Source: WTFY01 sp965214675 (GTDB taxonomy: Bacteria; Pseudomonadota; Gammaproteobacteria; UBA4575). Taken from it: a stretch of 64,000 bases of DNA. Under the pieces are notes generated by a model that saw only the letters and a program-made list of their open reading frames with translations, did no database searches and was not told the origin of the DNA. Below are positions 52,719-61,859 of the stretch, piece after piece. Made by a program: the position numbers and the translations under genes. Location: contig OZ243969.1 in the NCBI GenBank assembly GCA_965214675.1, positions 1,116,001-1,180,000 of the forward strand, in the 5' to 3' direction. How positions within the stretch are numbered: position 1 is the stretch's first letter; each line of letters opens with the position of its first letter.

Positions 52719-53451
52719 TGGTTACCCTCCCAGTTTTAGTAGTCTTGTTTGATTGGTGACTAATGAAAATTACCAACAAATTTTTACTTGATTACTCACG
52801 CAATTATGAAACCCTTACCTATGAAGGTAGAAGCATCACGGTTGTTTTGTATTGACAGATGTGCCACAGAGATCGAATTGGAACTGGACATATGCAAGCA
52901 GTATCAATTCAAACTCCCCCTTAATCCTCTCTTGTTCAGGTTTTACAGCCTGATTATTTTGTTCGAACAGCACCCGGTTCTTCGGCTTCTTCGTATCAGA
53001 CCTGCCTGTGTGTAACACATTCTGAACCGATCCTGTCAGGGGCCTGTTCACTGCATTACCTATAGGCGCTGCATTTGATTAACATAAGTGTAATGAATAT
53101 TACAGTGAAATCAAGGCAAATGGTAGCCCGCAGCCTGAATCAAATCTCAAGGAAACCTCGTGTCCCCACATCGCTTGAGCGCTGGAAATGTGAATTCCGG
53201 TTGGAATTCCCAAAACATGATCAATTAATAGTCAAATACATGAACGCGAAGGGTCAGAATCCCTGGTACGCGGTATCGGAATTTACCAGGCAAACCCTGT
53301 TTGATCGTTAAAGCGGGGACTTCGAGACGGGCGGCACACGCCCTGAAAGTCAAATCAGCAGGGCTGCCAATTTGACTTGCCAAGGACTACGTTTCAAGCC
53401 TGTACACACCCAGGTGTGCAGCTTAAGGGGCCATGCGCCCCCAATCGATCA
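52719..53451. other. long non-coding stretch before the FadL-like gene
   Basis: About 730 bases with no well-supported gene. A plus-strand frame at 53075-53311 (TTG start, 78 codons) lacks an RBS and family features. A short stem GGGGC/GCCCC at 53427-53441 sits just after the 35-residue micropeptide gene on the minus strand and may weakly terminate it. The FadL-like promoter should lie in the first 100-200 bases. Confidence 0.4.
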
Positions 53452-53559
53452 CTAGAAGCTGATTAAACCTGCAAGATATAGCGTAAGCACGATCACTCCG
53501 ATTCCGAAGACCATCGCAGTTACGAAAACCATTACGTCATTTCCTCCATCTCCGGCCAT
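53452..53559 (-). CDS. 35-residue single-span membrane micropeptide
   Basis: Too short for usual gene calling, but a strong AAGGAGG ribosome-binding site lies seven bases before the ATG at 53559. The peptide begins MAGDGGNDVMVFVTAMVFG and continues with GVIVLTLYLAGLISF, so residues 9-34 form one membrane helix with a short acidic N terminus. It sits in the minus-strand run behind AlkB and the GST-like genes. A small helper of the membrane monooxygenase is one idea; no homologue is recognised. Confidence 0.6.
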   Translation of the reverse strand: MAGDGGNDVMVFVTAMVFGIGVIVLTLYLAGLISF

Positions 53560-53649
53560 TATGTGCCTCCTTTGTAATTGTTGTTACCCAGTGTCATTTA
53601 TAGTGATGTCCAGGCATTATTGATGATAACGCCTGCAACTGCAAAATAC

Positions 53650-54099
53650 TCAATTCTTTTCACCCTCCGGTTCGCTGTCCACCGCACAGACATCCGGATT
53701 GTCCAGCAGCTCCTTCAGGTAAGCCGCAGTGTTGACCCTCTCCCCGGTGGTGATCCATAACCGCAACGCGCTGGCTCCCTCAATCATGAACGCGGTTTCC
53801 TTCGCACCATCCGCATGGTCTCTGGTCACCGGCAGCTTATCAATTTCAGGGGAACCGACATCCATGTGTACGCCCAGAATATCTTCCACCAGTGTCTGCT
53901 TGGTGTCCTTGGGCAGACCATCATACTCGGCCAAGTATAAAACGGCACCGTACAGATAGTAAATCGCATACCGGCGCTTGCGCGTGGCCTCCTGAAGGTC
54001 TCCGTCCTCCAGCTTGGCCAGGGTATCCGTCACGAAAGGGGTCAGCGCTGCCGTTATCCCCTTGATTTCACTTCCCTGTTTTTTCGATGTCCACCACAT
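53650..54099 (-). CDS. hypothetical cytoplasmic protein of the GST cluster
   Basis: 149 residues, no signal or membrane span. Mostly helical, with KRRYAIYYLYGAVLYLAEYD near the middle and acidic C terminus ending EPEGEKN. I do not recognise the family. It follows the first GST-like gene after 35 bases on the same strand and so is likely cotranscribed with it. Confidence 0.6.
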   Translation of the reverse strand: MWWTSKKQGSEIKGITAALTPFVTDTLAKLEDGDLQEATRKRRYAIYYLYGAVLYLAEYDGLPKDTKQTLVEDILGVHMDVGSPEIDKLPVTRDHADGAKETAFMIEGASALRLWITTGERVNTAAYLKELLDNPDVCAVDSEPEGEKN

Positions 54100-54134
54100 G
54101 GCCAGTCATTTATTCCCGTATATACATGATCTAG

Positions 54135-54947
54135 CTAGTAGTCTGACACTTCTACTGAACGAAGTCGCTTGTTTTTTATGTCCTCCAGCGTAGGAAGCAG
54201 GTCATAGGCGACAATATTCTGCCCGGAATAGCTCTTGTGCGCCCGGATACGGTCCAGCCAGGCCTTGATATTGGGGCGCTGGTCAACGACTGCGCCTTCG
54301 CCGGCCTCGCATAGAAGATGAATATAGGCCGTCCAGTGGATATCTGCAAATGAGTAACTGCCGATGATAAATTCGTTGTTCGCGAGCTGCTCATCGAGGG
54401 CATCCAGGGCCGCTCCCAGCGCTCCGCGGGCATCCAGGGCCGCTCCCAGCGCTTCGTGGGCACGGTCCACTGCCACATTCTCCGGATCTTTGCCCTGAAT
54501 CGGTGCGTAGACCCGCTGCTTTACGATTTCCTCAACATGGGGGCCAACCTCGCTGCAGGCCACATCGGACCAGTAGTTTTGAGCTGCCAGCTGTGCCGCA
54601 TTTTGCGGCGGCAGGCGCCGGCCAAGGCCCCGCGCCTCGATATAGCTCATGATGCCCTGCTCTCCAGCGACGATGTAATCGGCTTCCTTCAAGGCGGGCA
54701 TAACGCCATAGGGCGAGACCTCGAGATACGCACTCGAATGCTGTTCGTTCGCCGAGACATCCAGAATCCCGCAATCGGTTTCCATGCCCATTTCCACGGC
54801 AGTGATCAGGCACTTCAGGGTGCCGGCATCTCCAGGGGCGCCCAGCAACTGCAACACGTACTGGGTTTTTTTCATGTCACCAGTGGCCCCGTAGCCGCTG
54901 CTCACGTCAGGGTCTGCAGCTCGGCCAAATCCAAACAGATCACTCAT
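54135..54947 (-). CDS. GST-like protein 1 of the AlkB cluster
   Basis: 270 residues. An N-terminal extension of about 28 residues precedes a thioredoxin-like part (YVLQLLGAPGDAGTLKCLITA) with the cis-Pro segment VSPYGVMPALKEADYIV; the C-terminal helical domain has SYSFADIHWTAYIHLL and ends with AYDLLPTLEDIKNKRLRSV. GST3 at 56405 shares this ending. A 30-base exact-type tandem duplication inserts about ten residues (EALGAALDARGALGAALDAL). A glutathione-dependent step in breakdown of an oxidised hydrocarbon is possible. Confidence 0.75.
   Translation of the reverse strand: MSDLFGFGRAADPDVSSGYGATGDMKKTQYVLQLLGAPGDAGTLKCLITAVEMGMETDCGILDVSANEQHSSAYLEVSPYGVMPALKEADYIVAGEQGIMSYIEARGLGRRLPPQNAAQLAAQNYWSDVACSEVGPHVEEIVKQRVYAPIQGKDPENVAVDRAHEALGAALDARGALGAALDALDEQLANNEFIIGSYSFADIHWTAYIHLLCEAGEGAVVDQRPNIKAWLDRIRAHKSYSGQNIVAYDLLPTLEDIKNKRLRSVEVSDY
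54398..54457. repeat. 30-base tandem duplication inside GST-like gene 1
   Basis: Two adjacent copies (54398-54427 and 54428-54457) starting GGGCATCCAGGGCCGCTCCC, differing only in two bases near the end. In frame, it adds ten residues of Ala/Leu-rich helix. Looks recent. Confidence 0.85.
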
Positions 54948-55013
54948 TGCACGATTTGCTCCAGGTGTTTTACTTCAAAATCAGCCACTCGCCTTGCGGC
55001 CGATCGCGCAGGG

Positions 55014-55712
55014 TCAGCCCACATTCCTGAATTCCCTGCCCTGGATCTCGGCTGCTGACGACAAGGCCTCATAGGGAGATCCGTGCCCACCTTTGCGGGA
55101 TTTCATACGCTCGAACCAGGCTTTCAGATTTGCTCGGGAATCAATCAGGCTGTCCCGGCCACAGACATGACAAAGATGCAGGTAGGCAATCCAGTGAATG
55201 TCGGCAAAGGACAACGCCCCGACGATATATTCCTTGTCGGACAAGGTGGCATCCAGGCCATCGAAAATCTTCTTCAGATCCTCTTCGGCCGCAGTTCCCT
55301 GCCCGCCGGCTTCAGCGCCCGGATTGAACACGGCATCCTGCAGCAAGACATTGATCTGCGCCATGACCTGGAACTGTCCAATCTCGATCCAGTAGTTCTG
55401 TTGTCCCAGGTGTGCAGCCTTGCGAGGTGTAAGGGGCTGCCCGCCACCGCGAACGCCCAGATAGGGTAGAACCGCTGCAATTCCGGAGGTTACAAAATCA
55501 CCATTGATCAGGCACGGGAGCTTGCCGAAGGGAGACAGGGACTTGAGGGTTGCATCAGGATACTGATCATCCAGGATATCAACCAGCTCGACTTTCAGTT
55601 TGACGCCTTTCTCAGCAGCAAGGTACAGGCATTTGCAGGTATCGGCATGCCCGGGATGGCCGAGCAGTCGAAGTTCTTCGCCAGATTTCTTTTTTCGTCC
55701 GAACAGTCCCAT
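55014..55712 (-). CDS. GST-like protein 2 of the AlkB cluster
   Basis: 232 residues. After a basic start (MGLFGRKKKSGEE), LRLLGHPGHADTCKCLYLAAEKG forms the thioredoxin-like opening and SPFGKLPCLINGDFV the cis-Pro segment; ALSFADIHWIAYLHLCHVCGRD carries the signature shared by all three cluster GSTs. Its C terminus differs from GST1 and GST3. Eight cysteines, including TCKC. It precedes GST1 by 66 bases on the same strand. Confidence 0.77.
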   Translation of the reverse strand: MGLFGRKKKSGEELRLLGHPGHADTCKCLYLAAEKGVKLKVELVDILDDQYPDATLKSLSPFGKLPCLINGDFVTSGIAAVLPYLGVRGGGQPLTPRKAAHLGQQNYWIEIGQFQVMAQINVLLQDAVFNPGAEAGGQGTAAEEDLKKIFDGLDATLSDKEYIVGALSFADIHWIAYLHLCHVCGRDSLIDSRANLKAWFERMKSRKGGHGSPYEALSSAAEIQGREFRNVG

Positions 55713-55902
55713 TGTCAGTTGAGCGCCAGCATTAGAGGTAGACGTGTGCCGAGGGTACTTTGATTGATGGAAGGTACAGCTTTAATATGCAGTTCAACCG
55801 GGGCCTGGAAGCAAACTCCTGTTTGCTTCACGCCCAGTTGATCGCGTCTCGTTTAGGGATAGCGCCTGGCGCTATCGAACGATCGCTACTGTTAAGGGGT
55901 TG

Positions 55903-56109
55903 CTACTCCTTAAACCATTTGAACGGATGTTCACCTGCGAGCTTGAGATAGATCCATACGTTAATGACCAGGGCCACCAGCAGTACCACTGCTCCGGCAA
56001 GGGCCATCAAGGGATCGGTATGGGCTGCTGAAAGGCCAAGCATGTTCATGCCGTAATACACAGCGAAGGAAAAGATTAGCATCACAACGATAGCTCTGAA
56101 TGAATACAT
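55903..56109 (-). CDS. 68-residue two-span membrane protein
   Basis: Begins MYSFRAIVVMLIFSFAVYYG, first span at about 5-24; second span at about 36-56 (LAGAVVLLVALVINVWIYL), ending in EHPFKWFKE, which is basic and aromatic. A very strong AGGAGGTGT ribosome-binding site lies close before the ATG. It sits between two GST-like genes on the same strand. No family recognised; a membrane subunit of the AlkB system is one possibility. Confidence 0.7.
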   Translation of the reverse strand: MYSFRAIVVMLIFSFAVYYGMNMLGLSAAHTDPLMALAGAVVLLVALVINVWIYLKLAGEHPFKWFKE

Positions 56110-56404
56110 TAGTCACACCTCCTGACTCAGATTCTATAAACGGGTATATGTTTATTCAGTACAGGGGACACCAAGAGTACTCCAAAAACATCTCACCTCT
56201 TGGCATCCTCGACAAACCTGCACACGCTGGACCCTCTATCGGGGTCTATCAAGCCAGGGCATACACCGTACTCTGCCTCGCATCTTCCAAGCGAGTTCAG
56301 TGCATGCAATCTGCTTCAGCGCTCCAGTGGACCAGGCATTTTCATGCAGACAAGTCCACTTCAAATATACAAAGTAATGTTAAAAAAGAAATCCCGTTTT
56401 TCTT

Positions 56405-57088
56405 TTATACATTTATCTGCACACTACGCAGGCTGTTGCCACTGATGTCTGTTTTGGTCGGAAGCACATCATAGGCCCTGATGTTCTCTTTGCTGGTGCT
56501 GGGATGCGACTTGACCAGCCCCCACCATTTCGCAACGGCCGGACGTGATTCCACGATATCACTGCTGTCAGCCAGCATGCACCCTTGTGCCATGGCAGCC
56601 CAGTGGACATCAGCAAAGCTGAATCCTCCGCAGATGAAATCTCCACGCAATGCCGGATTGGTCTTTGATGCCAGATGCGAGTTCAGCAGGTCAAAGCAAG
56701 CCGAAGCTGCTGCTGGGTCTCCCCCGCCAGACATGAGGCCAGAGACCGCAGATAGCGTGTTATCGGTTGCCAGCTGATTCCACTGATACATGATGGCACG
56801 TACGACACCATTACGCGGGATCAGGGATGGGCCAAATCCTTTGTCGTTCAGATAGGACATGATGCCCTCCTGGCCGCAGACCACAAAATCCACGTCTTTC
56901 AGTGCCGGCAGCAAGCCGTGCGGCGCAAGTGACTGTACTTCAGCTGAGCCCGCTCCGCCGTTGGGATCAACATAATGTGAGTCGAGATCCACACCTTTTT
57001 CGGCAGCAGTGAACAGGCACATCGCACTGCGCAGGCAAGAGGGGTTCCCGTAAAATTTCATTTTATCCGCCAAATGATCACCTAACAT
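56405..57088 (-). CDS. GST-like protein 3 of the AlkB cluster
   Basis: 227 residues. Thioredoxin-like start MKFYGNPSCLRSAMCLFTAAEKG, cis-Pro segment LAPHGLLPALKDVDFVV and QEGIMSYLNDKGFG as in GST1 (GEQGIMSYIEARGLG). The C-terminal domain has FSFADVHWAAMAQG and ends AYDVLPTKTDISGNSLRSV, matching GST1. RBS AGAGGT precedes. It lies 439 bases after the AlkB-type gene and before the 68-residue membrane protein. Confidence 0.77.
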   Translation of the reverse strand: MLGDHLADKMKFYGNPSCLRSAMCLFTAAEKGVDLDSHYVDPNGGAGSAEVQSLAPHGLLPALKDVDFVVCGQEGIMSYLNDKGFGPSLIPRNGVVRAIMYQWNQLATDNTLSAVSGLMSGGGDPAAASACFDLLNSHLASKTNPALRGDFICGGFSFADVHWAAMAQGCMLADSSDIVESRPAVAKWWGLVKSHPSTSKENIRAYDVLPTKTDISGNSLRSVQINV

Positions 57089-57527
57089 TTCTTATACCTC
57101 TTTTCGTTTGGAGTTGTTTGGTTATGTCTGGGGCTACTACTGACCCCTGGTATCAAAATAGTCAGGATAGGATACGCTGCTATTGCAGCGTCACGCATCA
57201 TCACGTTCAGTATCCTCCTGATATCCGTAAATGCTAGGGCATTTGCCCTTAGCTCCTCTCTTCCAATAATGCGCATTCAAAGCGCTTATGAAACCTGTCG
57301 TCTATATCCGCATGTGCAGATATGACATCAGCCTTAATTCTTATCCTTTATCCTGTCAGGTTCTATGGTGTTTGCCACAGCGACTGGCAAGCGTTCAATC
57401 AATTTCCTTATTCTTATTATCTCTTGGGTTTTCGGTACATACCCCGACTCCCCTTTCCGTCTTGTTCCCTTCTTTAGCGCACGTGCCCGGAAAACCCGGG
57501 CACGTGACAACTAAAAGTTACGTTTAC
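57089..57527. other. gap between the AlkB-type gene and GST-like gene 3
   Basis: About 440 bases. A strong hairpin CACGTGCCCGG/CCGGGCACGTG at 57480-57506 with a five-base loop lies 21 bases after the AlkB stop; without a T tract it may protect an mRNA 3' end or attenuate read-through. No gene seen in the rest, which may carry a promoter for the GST genes. Confidence 0.5.
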
Positions 57528-58682
57528 TTAAGCGTAACCGACTTGACGGTTCAGACGATCCGCAATTGCACGTTCGCCTTCCGAAGCACGCTCTCTGTCC
57601 CACTTTGCCAGTTCCTTCTTAAAGTACATATGGTGAAGTGGTGGAATGAGTGCGATGGCAAACAAGGTGAAGTAACCCCATCCGGTGTTGGGCGCACCTA
57701 CGTCGTCCAGCTCCCAGAAGTGTGTTTCACCACGGTCATGGTGATCAGCCTGACGGCCAATCTCAATGAAGAACCAACTGGTGAACGCGGTTGAGTTATC
57801 CCACGAATGTCTGTAGTCGATCGGCTGGCCTTTCTCCCGAATCAAGCCATAGTGCTCCATGTAGTTGAGCGCTTCCAACTCGAAGTTCGAGATCAGCCAA
57901 ATCGTTGCCAAGCTGGCAAGACCGATCCAGCCCCCTGCAAACCAGAACAGGAACAGGGTAGGCAGGCTCATGGCATAGCCACGCAGCCAGCGGTTTTCCC
58001 AAGTGAACCAGGACTTGCCCAGTCGCTCAAGACGCTGCTTCTCCATTCTGTAGAGGAAGCGAGACTGTCCGATTCCAGCCAATGGGTAGTGTCGGTAAAT
58101 GGTTCTTCCACGAGGAGACGTGGCAGGATCGTCTTCATGTGCCAGTTCCAGATGGTGGTTATAGACATGCGCATAGCTGAAGTGAGCCTTGCCACTCAAC
58201 GCCATCATTGTGCGTGAAATGACGAAAGCAAATCCCTTCGTATGGCTTAACTCATGCCCATAAATGATACCAATGCCGGCAAAGATACCTGTTGACAGCG
58301 TTGCACCAATCAGGTCAAGGCCGGTGATTCCATTCTGGAAGGGCAGGATTCCGAACATCATGTGATCGAATCCGGCACTTACTGGAACACCACTGACATA
58401 TTGATAGACGCGCCAAGCCATGGCCAGCTGCAGGAGTACAAATATTCCCAGCATGCCATACATTATGCTGTTCTGTAGCCAGGGCACACCCATCGTTTCA
58501 CCGTTGTTGTCGTATCCCGCACCTGCAGGACGAAACTTCAACAGTGTGTCAATCACGATACCTACGCCCAGCAGCAGTAATCCTATCCAGGAAAACATGC
58601 CGCCCATCAGCACACCGAACATCGTAACGATGATCAGGCACGGAGCGAACCAGTACCTTGCGTTAATCAAAATTTTCTTCAT
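57528..58682 (-). CDS. AlkB-type membrane diiron monooxygenase/hydroxylase
   Basis: 384 residues with about six membrane spans. The histidine boxes are intact: GHELSH (142-147), AHVYNHHLELAHEDDP (H172, H176, H177, H182), EHYGL (276-280) and QADHHDRGETHF (H314, H315, H321), including the NYMEHYGL signature of alkane hydroxylases. Such enzymes hydroxylate alkanes or alkyl aromatics with electrons from rubredoxin; no rubredoxin gene lies in the window. It differs from P. putida AlkB in the last box (DHHDRGETHFW). RBS GGAGGT eight bases upstream. First gene of a minus-strand run with three GST-like genes. Confidence 0.9.
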   Translation of the reverse strand: MKKILINARYWFAPCLIIVTMFGVLMGGMFSWIGLLLLGVGIVIDTLLKFRPAGAGYDNNGETMGVPWLQNSIMYGMLGIFVLLQLAMAWRVYQYVSGVPVSAGFDHMMFGILPFQNGITGLDLIGATLSTGIFAGIGIIYGHELSHTKGFAFVISRTMMALSGKAHFSYAHVYNHHLELAHEDDPATSPRGRTIYRHYPLAGIGQSRFLYRMEKQRLERLGKSWFTWENRWLRGYAMSLPTLFLFWFAGGWIGLASLATIWLISNFELEALNYMEHYGLIREKGQPIDYRHSWDNSTAFTSWFFIEIGRQADHHDRGETHFWELDDVGAPNTGWGYFTLFAIALIPPLHHMYFKKELAKWDRERASEGERAIADRLNRQVGYA

Positions 58683-59174
58683 GTATATGCACCTCCAGCA
58701 TTAACTGAGTTAACACAAAATTTAATATTTTTTAGCATATCTTTGTCTTTTGCTCTCCCTTTTGGCCTATATACCGCATGTACATCTACCCATCCAGGGA
58801 GCATTAGATACGCCCGATTATACAAGTATGAATCGGTAACTGCAAATACCCTGACGATCGCAAAACGGGTATCGGCATAGGCATAATAAATGTAATTAAT
58901 TCAAAAACTTATGCGGTTCATGAGAGCCCCTGACGTGGTGGATCAGTGTATCGGAAGTTTCCGCATTATCCAGGCTGCACCCTCACCACATCCAGGGGAT
59001 TTTCCGGCACTTGAAGGCCTCGGGCTGGAGGAAGGATTTCCGGCACATACAGCACGCAAAATGACCCTGTGATCTTCCCTCGCCGACGGGATGCAGGAAT
59101 ACCGAACCCTCGAGTCGAAAGGCAGCACTGCCTGCTGCTGTCATCCAACGCGTGTATGAAGCCCTTCCTGCGGA
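58683..59174. other. upstream region of the AlkB-type gene
   Basis: About 490 bases. An AT-rich part next to the AlkB start contains the dyad TTAACTGAGTTAA at 58701-58713, a possible operator. Towards clpB (stop at 59175) nothing coding is supported on either strand. Confidence 0.4.
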
Positions 59175-61781
59175 TCAGGCAGCAATGGGATTTTCACCGG
59201 TAAAACTCAGGCCGTCACCAAGCACATCGACTCGCACCTCTTGTCCAGGCTCAATCTCACCAGCGAGCAGCGCCTGGGCCAGGGGGTTGCCCACCATTTC
59301 CTGTACGGCCCGCTTCAGGGGCCGCGCTCCGTACACGGGATCGAACCCGACCTCGGCCAGCCTGTGCAGGGCAGCCTCGGAATACTTCAGGGTGATATCA
59401 CGATCTGCAAGGCGGGCCTGCAAATGGTCCAGCTGGATTTGTGCAATCTCACGAATGTGCTCTTTGCCGAGGGAATGGAACACGATGCAATCATCGATGC
59501 GGTTGATGAGCTCCGGCTTCAAACGGGCACTCACCATGGCCATGACGGCAGCCTTCATTTCCTCGTAACGGTCTGGCGCCCCGTTTTCTGCGCCGGCGAA
59601 CCCCTGTATGACATCGCTGCCCAGGTTGGATGTCATGATGATGACCGTGTTCTTGAAATCCACGGTATTACCGTGCCCGTCGGTCAGGCGCCCGTCATCG
59701 AGCACCTGGAGCAGAACGTTGAAGACCTCCGCATGCGCCTTTTCAATTTCATCCAGCAGCACCACGCTGTAGGGCTTGCGGCGCACGGCTTCCGTCAGGT
59801 AGCCGCCCTGTTCATAACCCACGTACCCCGGTGGCGCACCGATGAGCCGGGCCACGGAATGCTTCTCCATGAACTCGGACATGTCCACCCGGATCAGTGC
59901 ATCCTCATTATCGAACAGGAACCCGGTCAGTGCCTTGGTCAGTTCGGTCTTGCCCACCCCGGTCGGGCCGAGGAACAGGAATGAGCCGTTGGGACGCCTC
60001 GGGTCGGCAATTCCGGCCCTCGACCTTCGCACGGCATCCGCTATGATTTGCACCGCCTCGTCCTGGCCGATGACCCGCGCGCGCAATTCCTGCTCCATGT
60101 GCAGCAGCTTTTCACGCTCACCGGCAAGCATTCTGGATACCGGGATCCCCGTCCAGCGAGATACGATCTCGGCCACGGCCGCATCGGTGACCTTGTTCCG
60201 CAACAGCCTGTTTTCCTCGGTACTCGCACTGGAGGCCTGCTGCAACTGCTTTTCCAGCTCGGGAATTCGCCCGTACTGCATCTCCGACATCCTGGTCAGG
60301 TCCCCTGCCCGGTGAGCAGCATCCAGCTCGATACGCGCCTGCTCCAGTGCCTCCTTGATCTCGCGGGAGCTTTGCAGGGCCAATTTCTCTGAACGCCAGA
60401 TCTCTTCGAGGTCGGCATACGACTTCTCCAGCCTGCCAATTTCAGTTTCCAGTTCGTCCCGGTGTTTTCCTGAAGCTTCATCGGATTCCTTTTTCAGGGC
60501 TTCGCGTTCAATCTTGAGCTGGATCAGCTTGCGGTCCAGCCTGTCCATGGACTCCGGCTTGGAATCGATTTCCATGCGAATGCGCGAGGCGGCCTCGTCG
60601 ATCAGGTCGATGGCCTTGTCCGGCAGCTGCCGATCGGAAATATAGCGGTGTGAGAGTGTCACGGCATTGACGATGGCAGGGTCGGTAATGTCCACCCCGT
60701 GATGGGTCTCGTAGCGTTCTTTCAGGCCGCGCAAAATCGCAATCGTATCCTCCACGCCCGGTTCATTGACGAGGATCTTCTGGAAACGGCGCTCCAGCGC
60801 GGCATCCTTCTCGATGTACTGTCGGTATTCGTTCAACGTGGTGGCCCCGACGCAATGCAGTTCCCCACGCGCAAGGGCCGGCTTGAGCATGTTGCCCGCA
60901 TCCATGGCACCCTCGGCCTTGCCCGCACCGACCACGGTGTGCAACTCGTCAATGAACAGGATCACCTGGCCTTCCTGCCTGGAAAGCTCTTTCAACACGG
61001 CTTTCAGCCGCTCCTCGAACTCGCCGCGGAATTTCGCGCCCGCAATCAGGGCGCTGAGATCCAGGGACAACAGCTTTTTGTTCTTGATGCCCTCTGGCAC
61101 TTCACCATTCACGATGCGCTGTGCCAGACCTTCAACGATCGCCGTCTTGCCCACACCGGGTGCACCGATGAGCACGGGATTGTTTTTGGTGCGCCGCTGC
61201 AGCACCTGTATTGCGCGGCGAATCTCATCATCGCGCCCGATCACCGGATCGAGCTTGCCCTGCAAGGCCAGCGCGGTCAGATCGACGGTGTACTTGCCGA
61301 GTGCCTGGCGGGTATCCTCGTCATTCGGGCCGGTGACGTTCTCACCCGAGCGCATTGAGGTGAGAGCCGCCGTGACGGTGGACTTGTCTGCCCCTGCCTC
61401 GCGCAGGATCCTGCCCAGCTCACCCCGGTCCTCAAGTGCGGCCAGTGCGAATACTTCCGAGGCGATGTAGTCATCCCCCTGCTGCTGGGCGAGACGGTCT
61501 GTGACGTTGAACAGGTTCCCAAGGGCGCTGGAGATATGGAGCTCGCCTGCCGTGCCGGAAACGCAAGGCAGCTTTTGCATCACTTCCTCGCAGCGGCTCC
61601 GGATCCGGTTGACATCGGCACCTGCACGCGACAATACACCGGCCACAGCGCTGCCCTCCTGGGTCAACATGGCCAGCATGAGGTGCACGGGTTCGATGAA
61701 CGGGTGCTCACGCCCGGCAGCCATCGACTGCGCCTCCTGCAGCGCCAGCTGGAATCTGGCAGTGAGTTTTTCCATTCGCAT
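59175..61781 (-). CDS. clpB: ATP-dependent disaggregase ClpB
   Basis: 868 residues, full length. N domain (FQLALQEAQSMAAGREHPFIEP), first AAA+ domain with GAPGVGKT and FIDELHTVVGAG, the long coiled-coil M domain (about 400-530), second AAA+ with GPTGVGKTEL and VLLDEIEKAH. With DnaK it dissolves protein aggregates after heat stress. A near-consensus sigma-32 promoter lies just upstream. Confidence 0.98.
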   Translation of the reverse strand: MRMEKLTARFQLALQEAQSMAAGREHPFIEPVHLMLAMLTQEGSAVAGVLSRAGADVNRIRSRCEEVMQKLPCVSGTAGELHISSALGNLFNVTDRLAQQQGDDYIASEVFALAALEDRGELGRILREAGADKSTVTAALTSMRSGENVTGPNDEDTRQALGKYTVDLTALALQGKLDPVIGRDDEIRRAIQVLQRRTKNNPVLIGAPGVGKTAIVEGLAQRIVNGEVPEGIKNKKLLSLDLSALIAGAKFRGEFEERLKAVLKELSRQEGQVILFIDELHTVVGAGKAEGAMDAGNMLKPALARGELHCVGATTLNEYRQYIEKDAALERRFQKILVNEPGVEDTIAILRGLKERYETHHGVDITDPAIVNAVTLSHRYISDRQLPDKAIDLIDEAASRIRMEIDSKPESMDRLDRKLIQLKIEREALKKESDEASGKHRDELETEIGRLEKSYADLEEIWRSEKLALQSSREIKEALEQARIELDAAHRAGDLTRMSEMQYGRIPELEKQLQQASSASTEENRLLRNKVTDAAVAEIVSRWTGIPVSRMLAGEREKLLHMEQELRARVIGQDEAVQIIADAVRRSRAGIADPRRPNGSFLFLGPTGVGKTELTKALTGFLFDNEDALIRVDMSEFMEKHSVARLIGAPPGYVGYEQGGYLTEAVRRKPYSVVLLDEIEKAHAEVFNVLLQVLDDGRLTDGHGNTVDFKNTVIIMTSNLGSDVIQGFAGAENGAPDRYEEMKAAVMAMVSARLKPELINRIDDCIVFHSLGKEHIREIAQIQLDHLQARLADRDITLKYSEAALHRLAEVGFDPVYGARPLKRAVQEMVGNPLAQALLAGEIEPGQEVRVDVLGDGLSFTGENPIAA

Positions 61782-61816
61782 GATCGGACTCCCGGTAATG
61801 TATCGCTATGCCCATA

Positions 61817-61845
61817 AAATGGGGACGCCGGGCAGGCGATTCAAG
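61817..61845 (-). promoter_or_regulatory. sigma-32 heat-shock promoter of clpB
   Basis: On the minus strand CTTGAA (61840-61845), a 15-base spacer, then CCCCATTT (61817-61824), which matches the sigma-32 consensus CTTGAA-N13..17-CCCCATNT. It lies 36 bases before the clpB ATG, a fitting place for transcription start. Confidence 0.85.
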
Positions 61846-61859
61846 CGCGCTTGTAAATT

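Noticed and set aside
53075..53311. 78-codon plus-strand frame
   Set aside because: TTG start without RBS; no similarity recognised; kept as intergenic.
58943..59128. 61-codon minus-strand frame between clpB and the AlkB-type gene
   Set aside because: No RBS or known features; two overlapping frames of similar length suggest chance.
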